A stretch of 53,405 nucleotides of DNA from Burkholderiales bacterium (GTDB lineage: Bacteria > Pseudomonadota > Gammaproteobacteria > Burkholderiales > Burkholderiaceae_C). The stretch is taken from assembly GCA_013044035.1 (NCBI GenBank), contig JABEVE010000022.1, positions 1-53,405 on the forward strand, in the 5' to 3' direction. Position numbers and translations under genes: made by a program. Below, in pieces: positions 24,991-34,094 of this stretch. The notes below the pieces were generated by a model, which worked only from the letters and a program-made list of their open reading frames with translations, searched no databases and was not told the origin of the DNA. The stretch's first letter is position 1. Each line of letters opens with the position of its first letter.

Positions 24991-25731
24991 TCAGGGCGTG
25001 GAATGGGAGTTGGGCTCAGCCTGGGCCAGCATCGATTTGAACAGGGAAATACTGGTGGGCCGGGCATGCTGCAAGGCATAAGCATCGAGCCGCGCGAGAA
25101 GGTCGACCAGCGACGCCATGTCACGTGCATGGTGGCTCAGAATATAACGGCTGAGGTCTTCGCGTAGGTCAAAGCCACGCGCTGCCGCCAGACGTTGCAG
25201 CACGCGCCGCTTGCCGTCATCATCCAGCGGCGCCAGCCCCAGAGCCAGGCCCCAGGCCAGTCGGGTGCGTACATCGGCGCGCAGTTCGAGGTGCGCAGGC
25301 GGGGTGTTGCCAGCAGCCAGAAACGCAACGTTGAATTGGCGTGCGGCGTTGAAAAGGCCGAACAGCAGATCTTGCTGCCAGGCGGTACAGGCTTGGACAT
25401 CGTCCACCGCGAGCAGGGCACCGGCGCCGAAGCGCGTGAAGGCGTCGAGCGCTGGCCAGTGCGATGGCGGGCTCTTTGCCGAAAGATGCAATGCCCATCT
25501 TCCGTCTTGCTGCACCGCGCGGCAGGCAGCGCGCAGCAGGTGGCTTTTGCCGCTTGCCTGGGGTCCCCAGAGATACAGCGCACCGCCCTCGCGGCTGGCC
25601 AAGAGTTTGTCCAGCGCCTCGAGCGCCAAACCGTTTTCGCCGCGTTCGAAGCCGTCCAGCGTGGGAGCGTCGTCCCATTGCAGGGCCAGCAGAAGTTGCC
25701 GGCTCGCGCTGCGTTCTGCGCCCATGCTCAT
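24991..25731 (-). CDS. hda: DnaA regulatory inactivator Hda
   Basis: A 246-residue AAA+ protein homologous to domain III of DnaA. It has Walker A GPQASGKSHLL, Walker B LLAVDDVQ and FLAAGNTPPAHLELRADVRTRL containing the sensor 1 and arginine-finger region. Hda with the DNA clamp stimulates ATP hydrolysis by DnaA and prevents re-initiation. The ATG at 25731 overlaps the stop of the AI-2E permease gene. It is the second gene of a five-gene minus-strand run ending in folK. Confidence 0.92.
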   Translation of the reverse strand: MSMGAERSASRQLLLALQWDDAPTLDGFERGENGLALEALDKLLASREGGALYLWGPQASGKSHLLRAACRAVQQDGRWALHLSAKSPPSHWPALDAFTRFGAGALLAVDDVQACTAWQQDLLFGLFNAARQFNVAFLAAGNTPPAHLELRADVRTRLAWGLALGLAPLDDDGKRRVLQRLAAARGFDLREDLSRYILSHHARDMASLVDLLARLDAYALQHARPTSISLFKSMLAQAEPNSHSTP

Positions 25732-26792
25732 CCGCGCAGAAACAGGGAGCTTTCCCGGTACCAGGCAAGGGTATGGCGCACGATGACCTGCAGCAAAGCC
25801 CCGGCGGGCAAAGCGAGCAGCACACCGACGAAACCAAACAAATGCCCGAACGCCAGCAACAGGAACAGCACCAGGAGCGGATGCAGGCCGATTTGTCCTC
25901 CGAGCAATCTGGGCGTGATCACCATGCTTTCCGCCAGTTGACCAATGCCGAACACCACGGCTACGGCCCAGATTGCGTAAAAGCTCTGAAATTGCAAGGC
26001 GCCCGCAAGCAAGGCGAGCAGCAGTCCCAGGCCGAAGCCGACATAGGGCACGAACACGGCGAGGCCTGTGAACACGCCAATCGGCAAGCCAAGTTGAAAC
26101 CCGGCGAGCGCCAAGGCGATGGCGTAGTAAGCCGCCAGCAGCAGCATGACGGAAACCTGCCCGCGAACATATCGGCCGAGGATGCTGTCGCACTCGCCCA
26201 GGAAAGCTTGCAGGGCGTCGCGCCGGTGCAGCGGAACAAGGCTATAGCTGCGCTGCATCAGACCACGCCAATCGAGCAGAAAATAAAATGTCAAAACTGG
26301 GATGAGCACGAGGTTGCCCAAGACGATGAGCAGTGTGCTTCCTCCGGTTCTCGCCGTGCTCAGGATTTGCGAGGCCCAACGTGCCGGATTGCCCGACAAG
26401 GATTGGGTCAGCAGGTGTTTGTAGCTGGTCAGGTCGAAGGTGGTTTGGAAGCCCAGGCGCGCGGCCTGTGCGCTCAGCCAACTGTTCATGGCGGCGAGCA
26501 ATGAAGGCACTTGCTGTTGCAGTTGCGGCAGGGTGCTGGTGAGCACGGACACGATCAGACTGCCGATGCCGACCAACACCACGCTCAGCAGGACGATGGC
26601 CAACGCCGCACCAACGGGTCTGGGAATGCGCCAACGCCACAGCCTTTCGACCGCAGGATGCAGCCCATAGGCCAGTGTCATGGCCACCAGGAAGGGCATA
26701 AGCACGGGTCCGAGCAGCGAAGCGAGCCACAGGGCGCCGAGAATCAGGGCAGCCCAGATCAAACGAACTTTGTTGGTTTCGGAGAGTTGCAC
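25728..26792 (-). CDS. AI-2E family membrane transporter (PerM-like)
   Basis: A 354-residue membrane protein with about 8 hydrophobic segments. It has the family features AALILGALWLASLLGPVLMPFL at the N-terminus, PVLTFYFLLDWRGLMQRSYSLVP and LGGQIGLHPLLVLFLLLAFG. Members export small molecules or sodium; the AI-2 role is shown for only a few. It heads the AI-2E-hda-HAD-pcnB-folK run and diverges from purM. Confidence 0.93.
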   Translation of the reverse strand: MQLSETNKVRLIWAALILGALWLASLLGPVLMPFLVAMTLAYGLHPAVERLWRWRIPRPVGAALAIVLLSVVLVGIGSLIVSVLTSTLPQLQQQVPSLLAAMNSWLSAQAARLGFQTTFDLTSYKHLLTQSLSGNPARWASQILSTARTGGSTLLIVLGNLVLIPVLTFYFLLDWRGLMQRSYSLVPLHRRDALQAFLGECDSILGRYVRGQVSVMLLLAAYYAIALALAGFQLGLPIGVFTGLAVFVPYVGFGLGLLLALLAGALQFQSFYAIWAVAVVFGIGQLAESMVITPRLLGGQIGLHPLLVLFLLLAFGHLFGFVGVLLALPAGALLQVIVRHTLAWYRESSLFLRG

Positions 26793-26988
26793 TGAGGACT
26801 GGTGTTTGGGAAGCGCAGGTTGTGACAGACCATGCGTCGATGGTCTTTTGCCGAGATGGCTGACGGCTTGAGCTTGGGGCTTGCTTGCATGCGCGCGGAC
26901 AGGCCATGCTGGCCTCCCACCTAGAATACATTTCTCATTTTATGTGCAGACCCGCCGCCAGTCCGAGTCTGCAAACGCCAACCCAACC

Positions 26989-28023
26989 ATGCCAAAAACC
27001 AGCCTGACTTACCGTGACGCCGGGGTCGATATCGATGCCGGAGACGCCTTGGTCGACGCCATCAAACCCCTGGCCGCACGCACCATGCGTGAAGGTGTCC
27101 TGGCTGGTATCGGCGGTTTCGGTGCGTTGTTCGAAGTGCCCAAGCGCTATCGTGAACCGGTGCTGGTTTCGGGCACCGACGGCGTCGGGACCAAGTTGCG
27201 CCTGGCTTTCGAGTGGAACCGGCACGATACGGTGGGTATCGATCTCGTCGCCATGAGTGTGAACGATGTGCTGGTGCAAGGCGCCGAGCCGCTGTTTTTC
27301 CTCGATTACTTCGCTTGCGGCAAGCTCGAGGTGGGCGTGGCCGCGCAAGTGGTGGACGGCATCGCCCAAGGATGCGAGCAGGCTGGCTGCGCCCTGATCG
27401 GTGGCGAAACGGCCGAGATGCCTGGCATGTATCCCCCGGGTGAGTACGATCTTGCCGGTTTTTGCGTGGGCGCAGCGGAAAAGAGCCGGCTGATTGCCGG
27501 GCAATATGTGCAGGCCGGCGACGTGGTGCTCGGCCTGGCTTCCAGCGGCATTCATTCCAACGGCTATTCACTGGTGCGCAAGGTGATCGAGCGCACTGCC
27601 GGAGGGTTGCCGCAACAGCTTGACGGACTCCCGTTTCGCGACGCGGTGATGATGCCCACGCACATCTATTGCAAACCCGTTCTGGCACTCTTGCAATCGG
27701 TTGATGTCAAAGCCATGGCTCATATCACAGGCGGTGGTTTGGTTGAGAACATTCCGCGCGTGCTGCCCGCGGGCCTGCAATGCGCGCTGGAACGCAAGAC
27801 CTGGCACCAGCCGGAAGTGTTTGACTGGCTGCAGCAAGAAGGCGGCATTCCCGAGGCCGAGATGCTGCGCACCTTCAACTGCGGCATCGGCTATGTGCTG
27901 GTGGTGGCTGCGGCTGACGCCAAGGTGGCGTTGCAGCATCTGCAAGCTGCTGGGGAGACCTGCACGCGCATCGGCGTCATTCAGCAGCGTGCCGAGGGTG
28001 CTGCCGCTGTCGTCGTGGCCTGA
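26989..28023 (+). CDS. purM: Phosphoribosylformylglycinamidine cyclo-ligase
   Basis: A 344-residue PurM (AIR synthetase), the fifth step of purine synthesis. It has [70 protein letters not shown] and [17 protein letters not shown]. The ATG at 26989 is next to the conserved start; no long leader is needed. The upstream gap of 196 bases to the divergent AI-2E gene contains AGGCCATGCTGGCCT, an inverted repeat of unknown role. Confidence 0.98.
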   Translation: MPKTSLTYRDAGVDIDAGDALVDAIKPLAARTMREGVLAGIGGFGALFEVPKRYREPVLVSGTDGVGTKLRLAFEWNRHDTVGIDLVAMSVNDVLVQGAEPLFFLDYFACGKLEVGVAAQVVDGIAQGCEQAGCALIGGETAEMPGMYPPGEYDLAGFCVGAAEKSRLIAGQYVQAGDVVLGLASSGIHSNGYSLVRKVIERTAGGLPQQLDGLPFRDAVMMPTHIYCKPVLALLQSVDVKAMAHITGGGLVENIPRVLPAGLQCALERKTWHQPEVFDWLQQEGGIPEAEMLRTFNCGIGYVLVVAAADAKVALQHLQAAGETCTRIGVIQQRAEGAAAVVVA

Positions 28024-28038
28024 TTCCGGGCCATTTTT

Positions 28039-29586
28039 CTATTCGTGGTGCAGGAATTGGCGAGGCCGTAGCCCGAGAAGTGCCAAAGCCGTGAAGTAGG
28101 ACAGTGCTGCGGCTGTCAGCAAGCCGAAAGCAGTTGCCAGGCGGATCAAGTGCGCAGCGCTTCCGCTCCAGTCGACCCAGGCAAAGTGGCTCGCACCCCA
28201 CAACAGAATGAGCGCCAGCGGCAATTGCGCCAGCGCGACCTTGAACGCAAACAAGCCCCAGCCCGGTTCGGGTGCGTAGCTGCCGCGCTTGCACAGCCCG
28301 CGCAACAGCAGGGCAGCATTGAGCAGGGCGCCGCAGGAAATGGCCAAGGCCAGGCCGGCATGGGCCAGCCAGGGTACGAACACGATATTCAAGGCCTGTG
28401 TGCCCAGGAGCACGATGATGCCCAGCTTCACGGGCGTGCGCACGTCGCGCTTGGCGTAAAAACCGGGGGCGAGAATCTTCACGCCGACAAAGCCGAGCAG
28501 ACCCAGGCCGTAGGCGCGCAAGGCGGCGGTGGTCTGGTCCACGTCGAAACCGTTGAAGTGGCCGTAATTGAACAGTAGAGCGATCAGCGGCTTGGCGAAC
28601 ACGGAAAGCGCCACGGCGCTGGGCAGGGCCAGCATCAGTGTCAGGCGCAGGCCCCAGTCGAGCAGTTTGCTGTAGCGCTCGGAGTCATCGGCCGCGTGCG
28701 CGCGCGACAAGCTGGGCAGCAGCACCGAACCGAGGGCAACGCCGAGCAATGCCGTGGGAAATTCCATCAGTCTGTCGGCGTAGGACAGCCAGGACACGCT
28801 GCCGGGCTTCAGGTGTGAAGCGATCTGCGTGTTGATCACCAGGGACACTTGCGCCACCGACACCGCCAAGCTGGCCGGCAGCATGAGCTTGACCATGCGC
28901 TTGACCCCGGGGGAACGCCAGGCGGCAAGAAAGTTCATGTGGATGCGCGGCAGAACGGCATAACGCCTGAGCGCGGGCCATTGCAGCGCCAGCTGCAGCA
29001 CGCCGCCCGCCATGACGCCGACGGCCAGCGCGTAGATGGGCGGATGCATCACCCGGTGCAGCAAGAGGGCCGCAGTGATGACCGACAGATTCAACAGCGC
29101 AGGGGTGAGCGACGAAATGGCGAAGTGTTTCCAGGTATTGAGGATGCCGGCCGACAGTGCCACCAGCGAGATCAGCCCAGCGTAGGGAAACATCAGGCGC
29201 GTCATCCACACTGCTGCATCGAAGGCTGGCGGATGCAGCCCCGAGGCTGTGAGCAGCACGAGTACCGGGGCGACGATCACGCCCAGCAGACTGACCGCCG
29301 TCAGGATCCAGGCCAAGGCCGTGGCAACGTCGTCAATCAGTTTGCGGTTAGCTTCTGGACTGTCTTGTGCACGCGACTGAGCCAGAATGGGAATGAAGGC
29401 CTGCGAGAAAGCGCCCTCGGCAAACAGGCGACGCAACAGATTGGGCAGGCGAAAAGCTACGATGAAAGCGTCGGTCCAAGCGCTCGCGCCGAAAAAACGT
29501 GCCACCAAAACCTCACGCAGCAGGCCGGTGATGCGGGAGACGAGCGTGAGTAGCGATACGGTGTAAGCAGCCTTGAGGAGGTTCAC
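28039..29586 (-). CDS. murJ: Lipid II flippase MurJ
   Basis: A 515-residue MurJ/MviN with about 14 hydrophobic segments. Conserved text includes SRITGLLREVLVARFFGAS, DAFIVAFRLPNLLRRLFAEG, AFSQAFIPIL and GVKILAPGFYAKRDVRTPVK. It flips lipid II across the inner membrane for peptidoglycan synthesis. It converges with purM (15 bases apart) and diverges from rpsT, the usual order in this group. Confidence 0.97.
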   Translation of the reverse strand: MNLLKAAYTVSLLTLVSRITGLLREVLVARFFGASAWTDAFIVAFRLPNLLRRLFAEGAFSQAFIPILAQSRAQDSPEANRKLIDDVATALAWILTAVSLLGVIVAPVLVLLTASGLHPPAFDAAVWMTRLMFPYAGLISLVALSAGILNTWKHFAISSLTPALLNLSVITAALLLHRVMHPPIYALAVGVMAGGVLQLALQWPALRRYAVLPRIHMNFLAAWRSPGVKRMVKLMLPASLAVSVAQVSLVINTQIASHLKPGSVSWLSYADRLMEFPTALLGVALGSVLLPSLSRAHAADDSERYSKLLDWGLRLTLMLALPSAVALSVFAKPLIALLFNYGHFNGFDVDQTTAALRAYGLGLLGFVGVKILAPGFYAKRDVRTPVKLGIIVLLGTQALNIVFVPWLAHAGLALAISCGALLNAALLLRGLCKRGSYAPEPGWGLFAFKVALAQLPLALILLWGASHFAWVDWSGSAAHLIRLATAFGLLTAAALSYFTALALLGLRPRQFLHHE

Positions 29587-29619
29587 CGATGCGATTATAG
29601 GCAGCGGGTCGGGGCTGTT

Positions 29620-29647
29620 TTGAGAAAGTTGCCGGCTTGGCTATAAT
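29620..29647 (+). promoter_or_regulatory. Sigma-70 promoter of rpsT
   Basis: TTGAGA (29620-29625) and a perfect TATAAT (29642-29647) are separated by 16 bases. Transcription would begin near 29655, about 30 bases before the rpsT ATG, which has a GAGGA site at 29671-29675. Confidence 0.8.
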
Positions 29648-29683
29648 GGGCGGTTTCTCAAACGAATTTCGAGGATTTTCTTC

Positions 29684-29980
29684 ATGGCGACATCCGCGCA
29701 AGCGAAAAAGAAAAGCGCCCGCACGCCCTCCGGGCGCAAGCGCGCGCGTCAAGACATCAAGCTCAACGCTGCCAATTCGGCCATGCGTTCGCGTTTTCGC
29801 ACCGCTGTCAAGTCGGTGCGCAAGGCCATTGCGGCCGGCGACAAAACCAAGGCCGTCGAGGCATTCAAGGCTGCAGTTCCTGTGCTGGACTCCATTGCTC
29901 GCAAAGGCTTGTTTCATCCTAACAAGGCGGCGCGCGACAAGAGCCGCCTCAACGCTGCGCTCAAGAGCATGGCCGCCTAA
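29684..29980 (+). CDS. rpsT: 30S ribosomal protein S20
   Basis: A 98-residue S20, a helical 16S rRNA-binding protein. The N-terminus is very Lys/Arg/Ser rich ([20 protein letters not shown]), then [20 protein letters not shown] and [21 protein letters not shown] good sigma-70 promoter lies upstream and an intrinsic terminator downstream, so it is a single-gene transcript. Confidence 0.98.
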   Translation: MATSAQAKKKSARTPSGRKRARQDIKLNAANSAMRSRFRTAVKSVRKAIAAGDKTKAVEAFKAAVPVLDSIARKGLFHPNKAARDKSRLNAALKSMAA

Positions 29981-30354
29981 AGTTCCCAACCCGGTCTGCG
30001 ATTTGCGGGCCAGGTCGATGCACAAAAGCCCGCTGGTCTCGGCCATGCGGGTTTTTTGTTTGGGTGCTGGCCGTACGTTGAAGGGGCGGCATGGTTTTGC
30101 CGTGGTCAGGCGGCAGCCAGGCCTTGCTGGAATGCACCCATGGACCTGGGGTCATGTCGGGATGTTGCGTTGCGGCAAAAACCTCCGCGAGCCAGCGATG
30201 TCGGCGGGGTTTGTCTCGCTCGCCAGGGTTCGGCAAACGGCGCCGACCGTTCGGGAGGCTCCCCCAGGGGCCTGCCTATAATCGAATTCGAGCCTGCTCT
30301 TGCGACGAAAACGCAATTTGCGGGCTGTTGTTTTTTCTGCCCCAGGAGAAGCGC
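29981..30354 (+). promoter_or_regulatory. Gap between rpsT and argD: possible argD promoter
   Basis: This 374-base gap starts with the rpsT terminator. A perfect TATAAT lies at 30277-30282 with no convincing -35. It overlaps the 10-base palindrome TCGAATTCGA (30282-30291), which could be an operator over the start of an argD transcript. Otherwise nothing recognisable is seen; the short frames in it do not look like genes. Confidence 0.4.
30029..30060 (+). terminator. Intrinsic terminator of rpsT
   Basis: CCCGC (30029-30033) pairs with GCGGG (30047-30051), with an inner TGG/CCA extension, and is followed by TTTTTTGTT. It lies 48 bases after the rpsT stop. Confidence 0.85.
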
Positions 30355-31545
30355 ATGCCCGGCCATCTGATGAACACCTACGCGCGTTTGCCTCTTGCCT
30401 TGACCCATGGTCAGGGTGCATGGCTCTGGGACCGCGAAGGTCGACGCTATCTGGACGGCTTGAGTGGCATCGCCGTCAACACCGTGGGGCATGCCCATCC
30501 CCGCCTGATCGCGGCGTTGAGTGACCAGATCGGCAAGCTGATCCATACGTCGAATTTGTACGAAATTCCCTTGCAGGACCAACTGGCCGATCGCCTCTGC
30601 GCCATGTCAGGCGCCGATCGGGCGTTTTTCTGCAACTCGGGGCTGGAAGCGAACGAAGCTGCCATCAAGCTGGCGCGCTTGTGGGGACACAAGCGTGACA
30701 AGGATCGGCCTGAAATCATCGTTTTTGATCGCGCTTTCCATGGCCGTTCACTGGCTACGCTTTCGGCAACCGGCAATCCCAAGGTGCAAAAGGGTTTTGA
30801 GCCCCTGGTCGAGGGTTTCGTGCGCGTTGCGCTCAACGATGCAACGGCAATTCGCGAGGTGGTTGCAAGTCATCCCCAGGTGAGCGCCGTCTTCATTGAG
30901 GCCATTCAAGGCGAGGGCGGTATCAACCCGGCGCAGGCGGATTACCTGTGTTTTCTGCGCCGCGTTTGCGATGAGCGCGGCTGGTTGCTGATGATTGACG
31001 AAGTGCAATGCGGCACCGGTCGCACCGGCAAGTGGTTTGCCCATCAGTGGGCTGGGGTGCGGCCCGATGTCGTCGCGCTGGCCAAGGGGCTGGCTTCGGG
31101 TGTGCCCATCGGCGCATTGCTGGCCTACGGCGAAGCCGCAACCACTTTCGGCCCAGGTCAGCATGGCACGACGTTCGGCGGCAATCCACTGGCGTGCCGT
31201 GCTGCCCTGGAAACGTTGTCCATCATCGAGGATGAGGGGTTGATGGACAACGCCCAGCGTATCGGTGGCTGGATGCAGGAACAGTTTCACAACCAGCTCG
31301 GCAGCCTCCCCGGCCTGGTCGCTGTGCGCGGCGCTGGTCTGATGATCGGCATCGAACTCGACCGACCCTGCGGGGTGTTGGTGAAGCAGGCATTGCAAGA
31401 GGGTCTGCTGATCAACGTTACCCAGGACAGTGTGATTCGACTGCTGCCACCTCTGATCCTGCGTCAGGAGGAGGCGGAACAACTGCTCGCCATTCTGGTG
31501 CCGCTGATTCGGCGCTTCCTGGCCGCTGATCAGGCCGCAGCCTGA
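30355..31545 (+). CDS. argD: Acetylornithine aminotransferase
   Basis: A 396-residue class III PLP aminotransferase that converts N-acetylglutamate semialdehyde to N-acetylornithine. It has LWDREGRRYLDGLSGIAVNTVGH, FFCNSGLEANEAAIKLAR, the Asp of LLMIDEVQCGTGRTGKWF and the PLP lysine in VVALAKGLASG. The ATG at 30355 has CAGGAG 7 bases upstream. It is followed 36 bases later by argF, so both are probably co-transcribed for arginine synthesis. Confidence 0.95.
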   Translation: MPGHLMNTYARLPLALTHGQGAWLWDREGRRYLDGLSGIAVNTVGHAHPRLIAALSDQIGKLIHTSNLYEIPLQDQLADRLCAMSGADRAFFCNSGLEANEAAIKLARLWGHKRDKDRPEIIVFDRAFHGRSLATLSATGNPKVQKGFEPLVEGFVRVALNDATAIREVVASHPQVSAVFIEAIQGEGGINPAQADYLCFLRRVCDERGWLLMIDEVQCGTGRTGKWFAHQWAGVRPDVVALAKGLASGVPIGALLAYGEAATTFGPGQHGTTFGGNPLACRAALETLSIIEDEGLMDNAQRIGGWMQEQFHNQLGSLPGLVAVRGAGLMIGIELDRPCGVLVKQALQEGLLINVTQDSVIRLLPPLILRQEEAEQLLAILVPLIRRFLAADQAAA

Positions 31546-31581
31546 TCGTCGCGTGCCAAATGTGTTTTCGAGACCCCCACC

Positions 31582-32526
31582 ATGTCGCCCTGTCACAGTC
31601 CGCGTCACTATCTGCAGTTCAGCGATCTCAGCGCTGACGAGTATGCGTATGTGTTTGCGCGTACCGCGCTGATCAAGGCCAAGTTCAAGCGCTATGAGAT
31701 GCACCAGCCGCTGGTGGACCGCACGCTGGCGATGATTTTCGAAAAGCATTCCACCCGCACCCGCCTGAGTTTCGAAGCGGGCATGCACCAGCTCGGCGGT
31801 GCAGCCATCTACATCAACACCCGCGACAGCCAACTCGGGCGTGGCGAACCCATCGAGGATGCGGCGCAGGTGTTTTCGCGCATGGTCGATCTGGTGATGA
31901 TCCGCACCTATGGGCAGGATATCGTCGAACGCTTCGCCGCGCACTCGCGTGTGCCCGTCATCAACGGCCTGACCAACGAATTCCACCCCTGCCAGATTCT
32001 GGCCGACGTGTTCACCTTCATCGAGCACCGCGGCAGCATCCAAGGCAAAACCGTCGCTTGGGTGGGTGATGCCAACAATATGCTCTACAGCTGGCTGCAG
32101 GCCGCAGCCATCCTCGGTTTCAACGTGCACTTCGCCGGTCCCGATGGCTATGGTGTCGACCTGAACCGCGCTGGCTACCCTGTCAGTGCCGCAGAACAGG
32201 CACAGCTGCGCTGCTTCACCGACCCGGTCGAGGCCTGCGTCGGCGTGCATCTCGTCACCACCGATGTCTGGACCAGCATGGGTTACGAAGCCGAAAATGC
32301 CGCGCGCCTGAAAGCTTTTCAGGGGTTCATGGTGAGTGAGGCCGTGATGCGCCGTGCCGACCCTCGGGCTCTGTTCATGCACTGCCTGCCGGCCCACCGC
32401 GGCGAAGAGGTCGAGGCCGGTGTCATCGATGGGCCGCAGAGTGTGGTGTGGGATGAGGCCGAGAACCGCCTGCATGCGCAAAAGGCGCTGATGGAGTTTC
32501 TGCTGCTGGGCCAGATCGACAGCTGA
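31582..32526 (+). CDS. argF: Ornithine carbamoyltransferase
   Basis: A 314-residue OTCase that makes citrulline from ornithine and carbamoyl phosphate. The carbamoyl-phosphate motif is KHSTRTRLSFEAGMHQLGG, the ornithine-side text GDANNMLYSWLQAA, and the C-terminal catalytic motif is MHCLPAHRGEEV. Full length for the anabolic enzyme. It follows argD and precedes a DoxX-like gene by 114 bases. Confidence 0.98.
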   Translation: MSPCHSPRHYLQFSDLSADEYAYVFARTALIKAKFKRYEMHQPLVDRTLAMIFEKHSTRTRLSFEAGMHQLGGAAIYINTRDSQLGRGEPIEDAAQVFSRMVDLVMIRTYGQDIVERFAAHSRVPVINGLTNEFHPCQILADVFTFIEHRGSIQGKTVAWVGDANNMLYSWLQAAAILGFNVHFAGPDGYGVDLNRAGYPVSAAEQAQLRCFTDPVEACVGVHLVTTDVWTSMGYEAENAARLKAFQGFMVSEAVMRRADPRALFMHCLPAHRGEEVEAGVIDGPQSVVWDEAENRLHAQKALMEFLLLGQIDS

Positions 32527-32640
32527 GGTTCAGACGTCCCTAAGCCAAACTTAAGCCCGTCATCGCATCATCGTCAAATATCACCCGAGATTGTCAGGCC
32601 GACTCCGCGTTGGCCTTGCAACTCCGCTTCGAGGTGAAAC

Positions 32641-33735
32641 ATGACGCCAACCATCACCACCCTTTCCTTACAAAATCCGCCTGCAAGCCAGATTGACGTG
32701 CAACCGGTGCGCGCGACTGTGCGGGCAGACTGGCGTGCCGACCATCCGCTGCACCACGGCGGTCTGCATCACCCGACCCAGGCTCGCCTGCTTGGCGCGG
32801 TGCGCATCTTGTTCGGTCTGTTCTTTCTCGTCAATTTGCTGCTGCACTTCAACCCGGCTTATGCCGCGCAATTCATTCCCGACATGCTGCGCACAGCCCA
32901 GGCCATGGGCCAACCAGCATGGCTTGGGCTATGGGTTGATCAAGTGCTCGCGGTGTTCCAGTTCGTTGGTCCAGCGCGGGTTTTGGCCTTGATGTTCGGC
33001 ATCGAGACCTTGCTCACGCTGGGTCTGCTGACTGGTCTTGGTTTCCCCGCCCTGGGATGGCTGGGACTGGTGTACGAGCTCTTCTTGTGGAGCACCATCG
33101 GCGGCCTGGGTGGACCTTATGTCTCGGGCGCAACCGATCCAGGCACGGCCATTGTTTACGCGTTGGGTTTCGTTGTCATTCTGCTCACCCGCGCCTGGCA
33201 AGGAGCGAGCTGGTGGCAAGGCCAGGCCAAGGCGTCGTCACGCGATGCCTTACGCCTGGCCTTCTTGCTGTTTGGCGCGCTCTGGGCCTTTGATGCCTGG
33301 TGGAAATGGCAACCCGGGTTTCTCGGACAGATGGCGAGCTTTCTCAGCGCAGCCCAGGCTGGACAGCCAGGCTGGGTCGTGAGCTGGATTGAGCTGTTCG
33401 TTCTCGTCATGCAGTCCATCGGGCCGTTCGTGTTTGCCGTGCTGGCGGCATTGACGGAAAGCGCTGTGGCGATCAGCGTCTTGTTTGCCCACCGTCTGCC
33501 GCTGAAATGGCTGCGCATCGCGCTGGTCCTGGGTCTGCTGTATTCGTTGATGTTGTGGACCACGGCTGAGGGTTTCGGCGGCCCGTATGGACCGGGCTTT
33601 ACTGGCAACAAGGGGGATGTTCTGGGGACCACCAACGTCTACAGCATCATCTTTCTATTTCTGTTGGCGATTTTGTGGCGGCCGCGTCAGGGCCACGAAC
33701 AGAACACGCATGCAGATGCTGGGTGGCGGGAATGA
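32641..33735 (+). CDS. Tandem DoxX/DoxD-like membrane protein
   Basis: A 364-residue membrane protein made of two similar halves of about 150 residues (about 45-195 and 200-350). Each has four hydrophobic segments. The halves share a landmark: ELFLWSTIGGLGGPYVSG in the first and SLMLWTTAEGFGGPYGPG in the second. The fold resembles DoxX and the DoxD small subunit of thiosulfate:quinone oxidoreductase, which are usually single units. The N-terminal 40 residues are hydrophilic with several His. A role in sulfur or quinone chemistry is only a suggestion. Upstream DNA has no clear promoter; it may be read through from argF. Confidence 0.65.
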   Translation: MTPTITTLSLQNPPASQIDVQPVRATVRADWRADHPLHHGGLHHPTQARLLGAVRILFGLFFLVNLLLHFNPAYAAQFIPDMLRTAQAMGQPAWLGLWVDQVLAVFQFVGPARVLALMFGIETLLTLGLLTGLGFPALGWLGLVYELFLWSTIGGLGGPYVSGATDPGTAIVYALGFVVILLTRAWQGASWWQGQAKASSRDALRLAFLLFGALWAFDAWWKWQPGFLGQMASFLSAAQAGQPGWVVSWIELFVLVMQSIGPFVFAVLAALTESAVAISVLFAHRLPLKWLRIALVLGLLYSLMLWTTAEGFGGPYGPGFTGNKGDVLGTTNVYSIIFLFLLAILWRPRQGHEQNTHADAGWRE

Positions 33736-33781
33736 CGTTGGTCGGTTGAAGGCTTTGCCAGGTGTGTCAGGTCTGCGGCGT

Positions 33782-34090
33782 TCACAACGGGCGCTGCGCT
33801 CCGCAGTTCCAGCACTGGCTGAAGGCGCCGATGTGGCGCTCACGGCATTGAGCACACATCCAGGCAGGACTGGGTTGCGGCCGCTCCAACGCATCCAGCA
33901 GCGCGAGCGCGGCTGGCGCGTGGGCAGCGTTCATCACCCAGACGGCGGGCAGGGCCTGGTCCGGTGGAATCTCACCGGCGATGCTGGAGAGATAGCGTGA
34001 GAACACCTGGGCCGGGTAGCCTGCGGCATTGAGCGCATCGGCCCACATGGTGGCGATCACCAGGTTCGGCGCCACACGCAGGCGTTTCAT
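33782..34090 (-). CDS. DUF2007-type protein with C-terminal zinc ribbon
   Basis: A 102-residue protein. The first 70 residues (RLRVAPNLVIATMWADALNAAGYPAQVF and VWVMNAAHAPAALALLDAL) fit the DUF2007 putative signal-transducing fold. The C-terminus has two CxxC pairs (CAQC and CWNC, 14 residues apart) that form a zinc ribbon. Function is unknown. It lies 4 bases after rsgA on the same strand. Confidence 0.8.
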   Translation of the reverse strand: MKRLRVAPNLVIATMWADALNAAGYPAQVFSRYLSSIAGEIPPDQALPAVWVMNAAHAPAALALLDALERPQPSPAWMCAQCRERHIGAFSQCWNCGAQRPL

Positions 34091-34094
34091 GGCA

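Noticed and set aside
30748-32481. A 577-codon minus-strand frame
   Set aside because: Antisense to argD and argF, both with intact catalytic motifs; no recognisable protein text.
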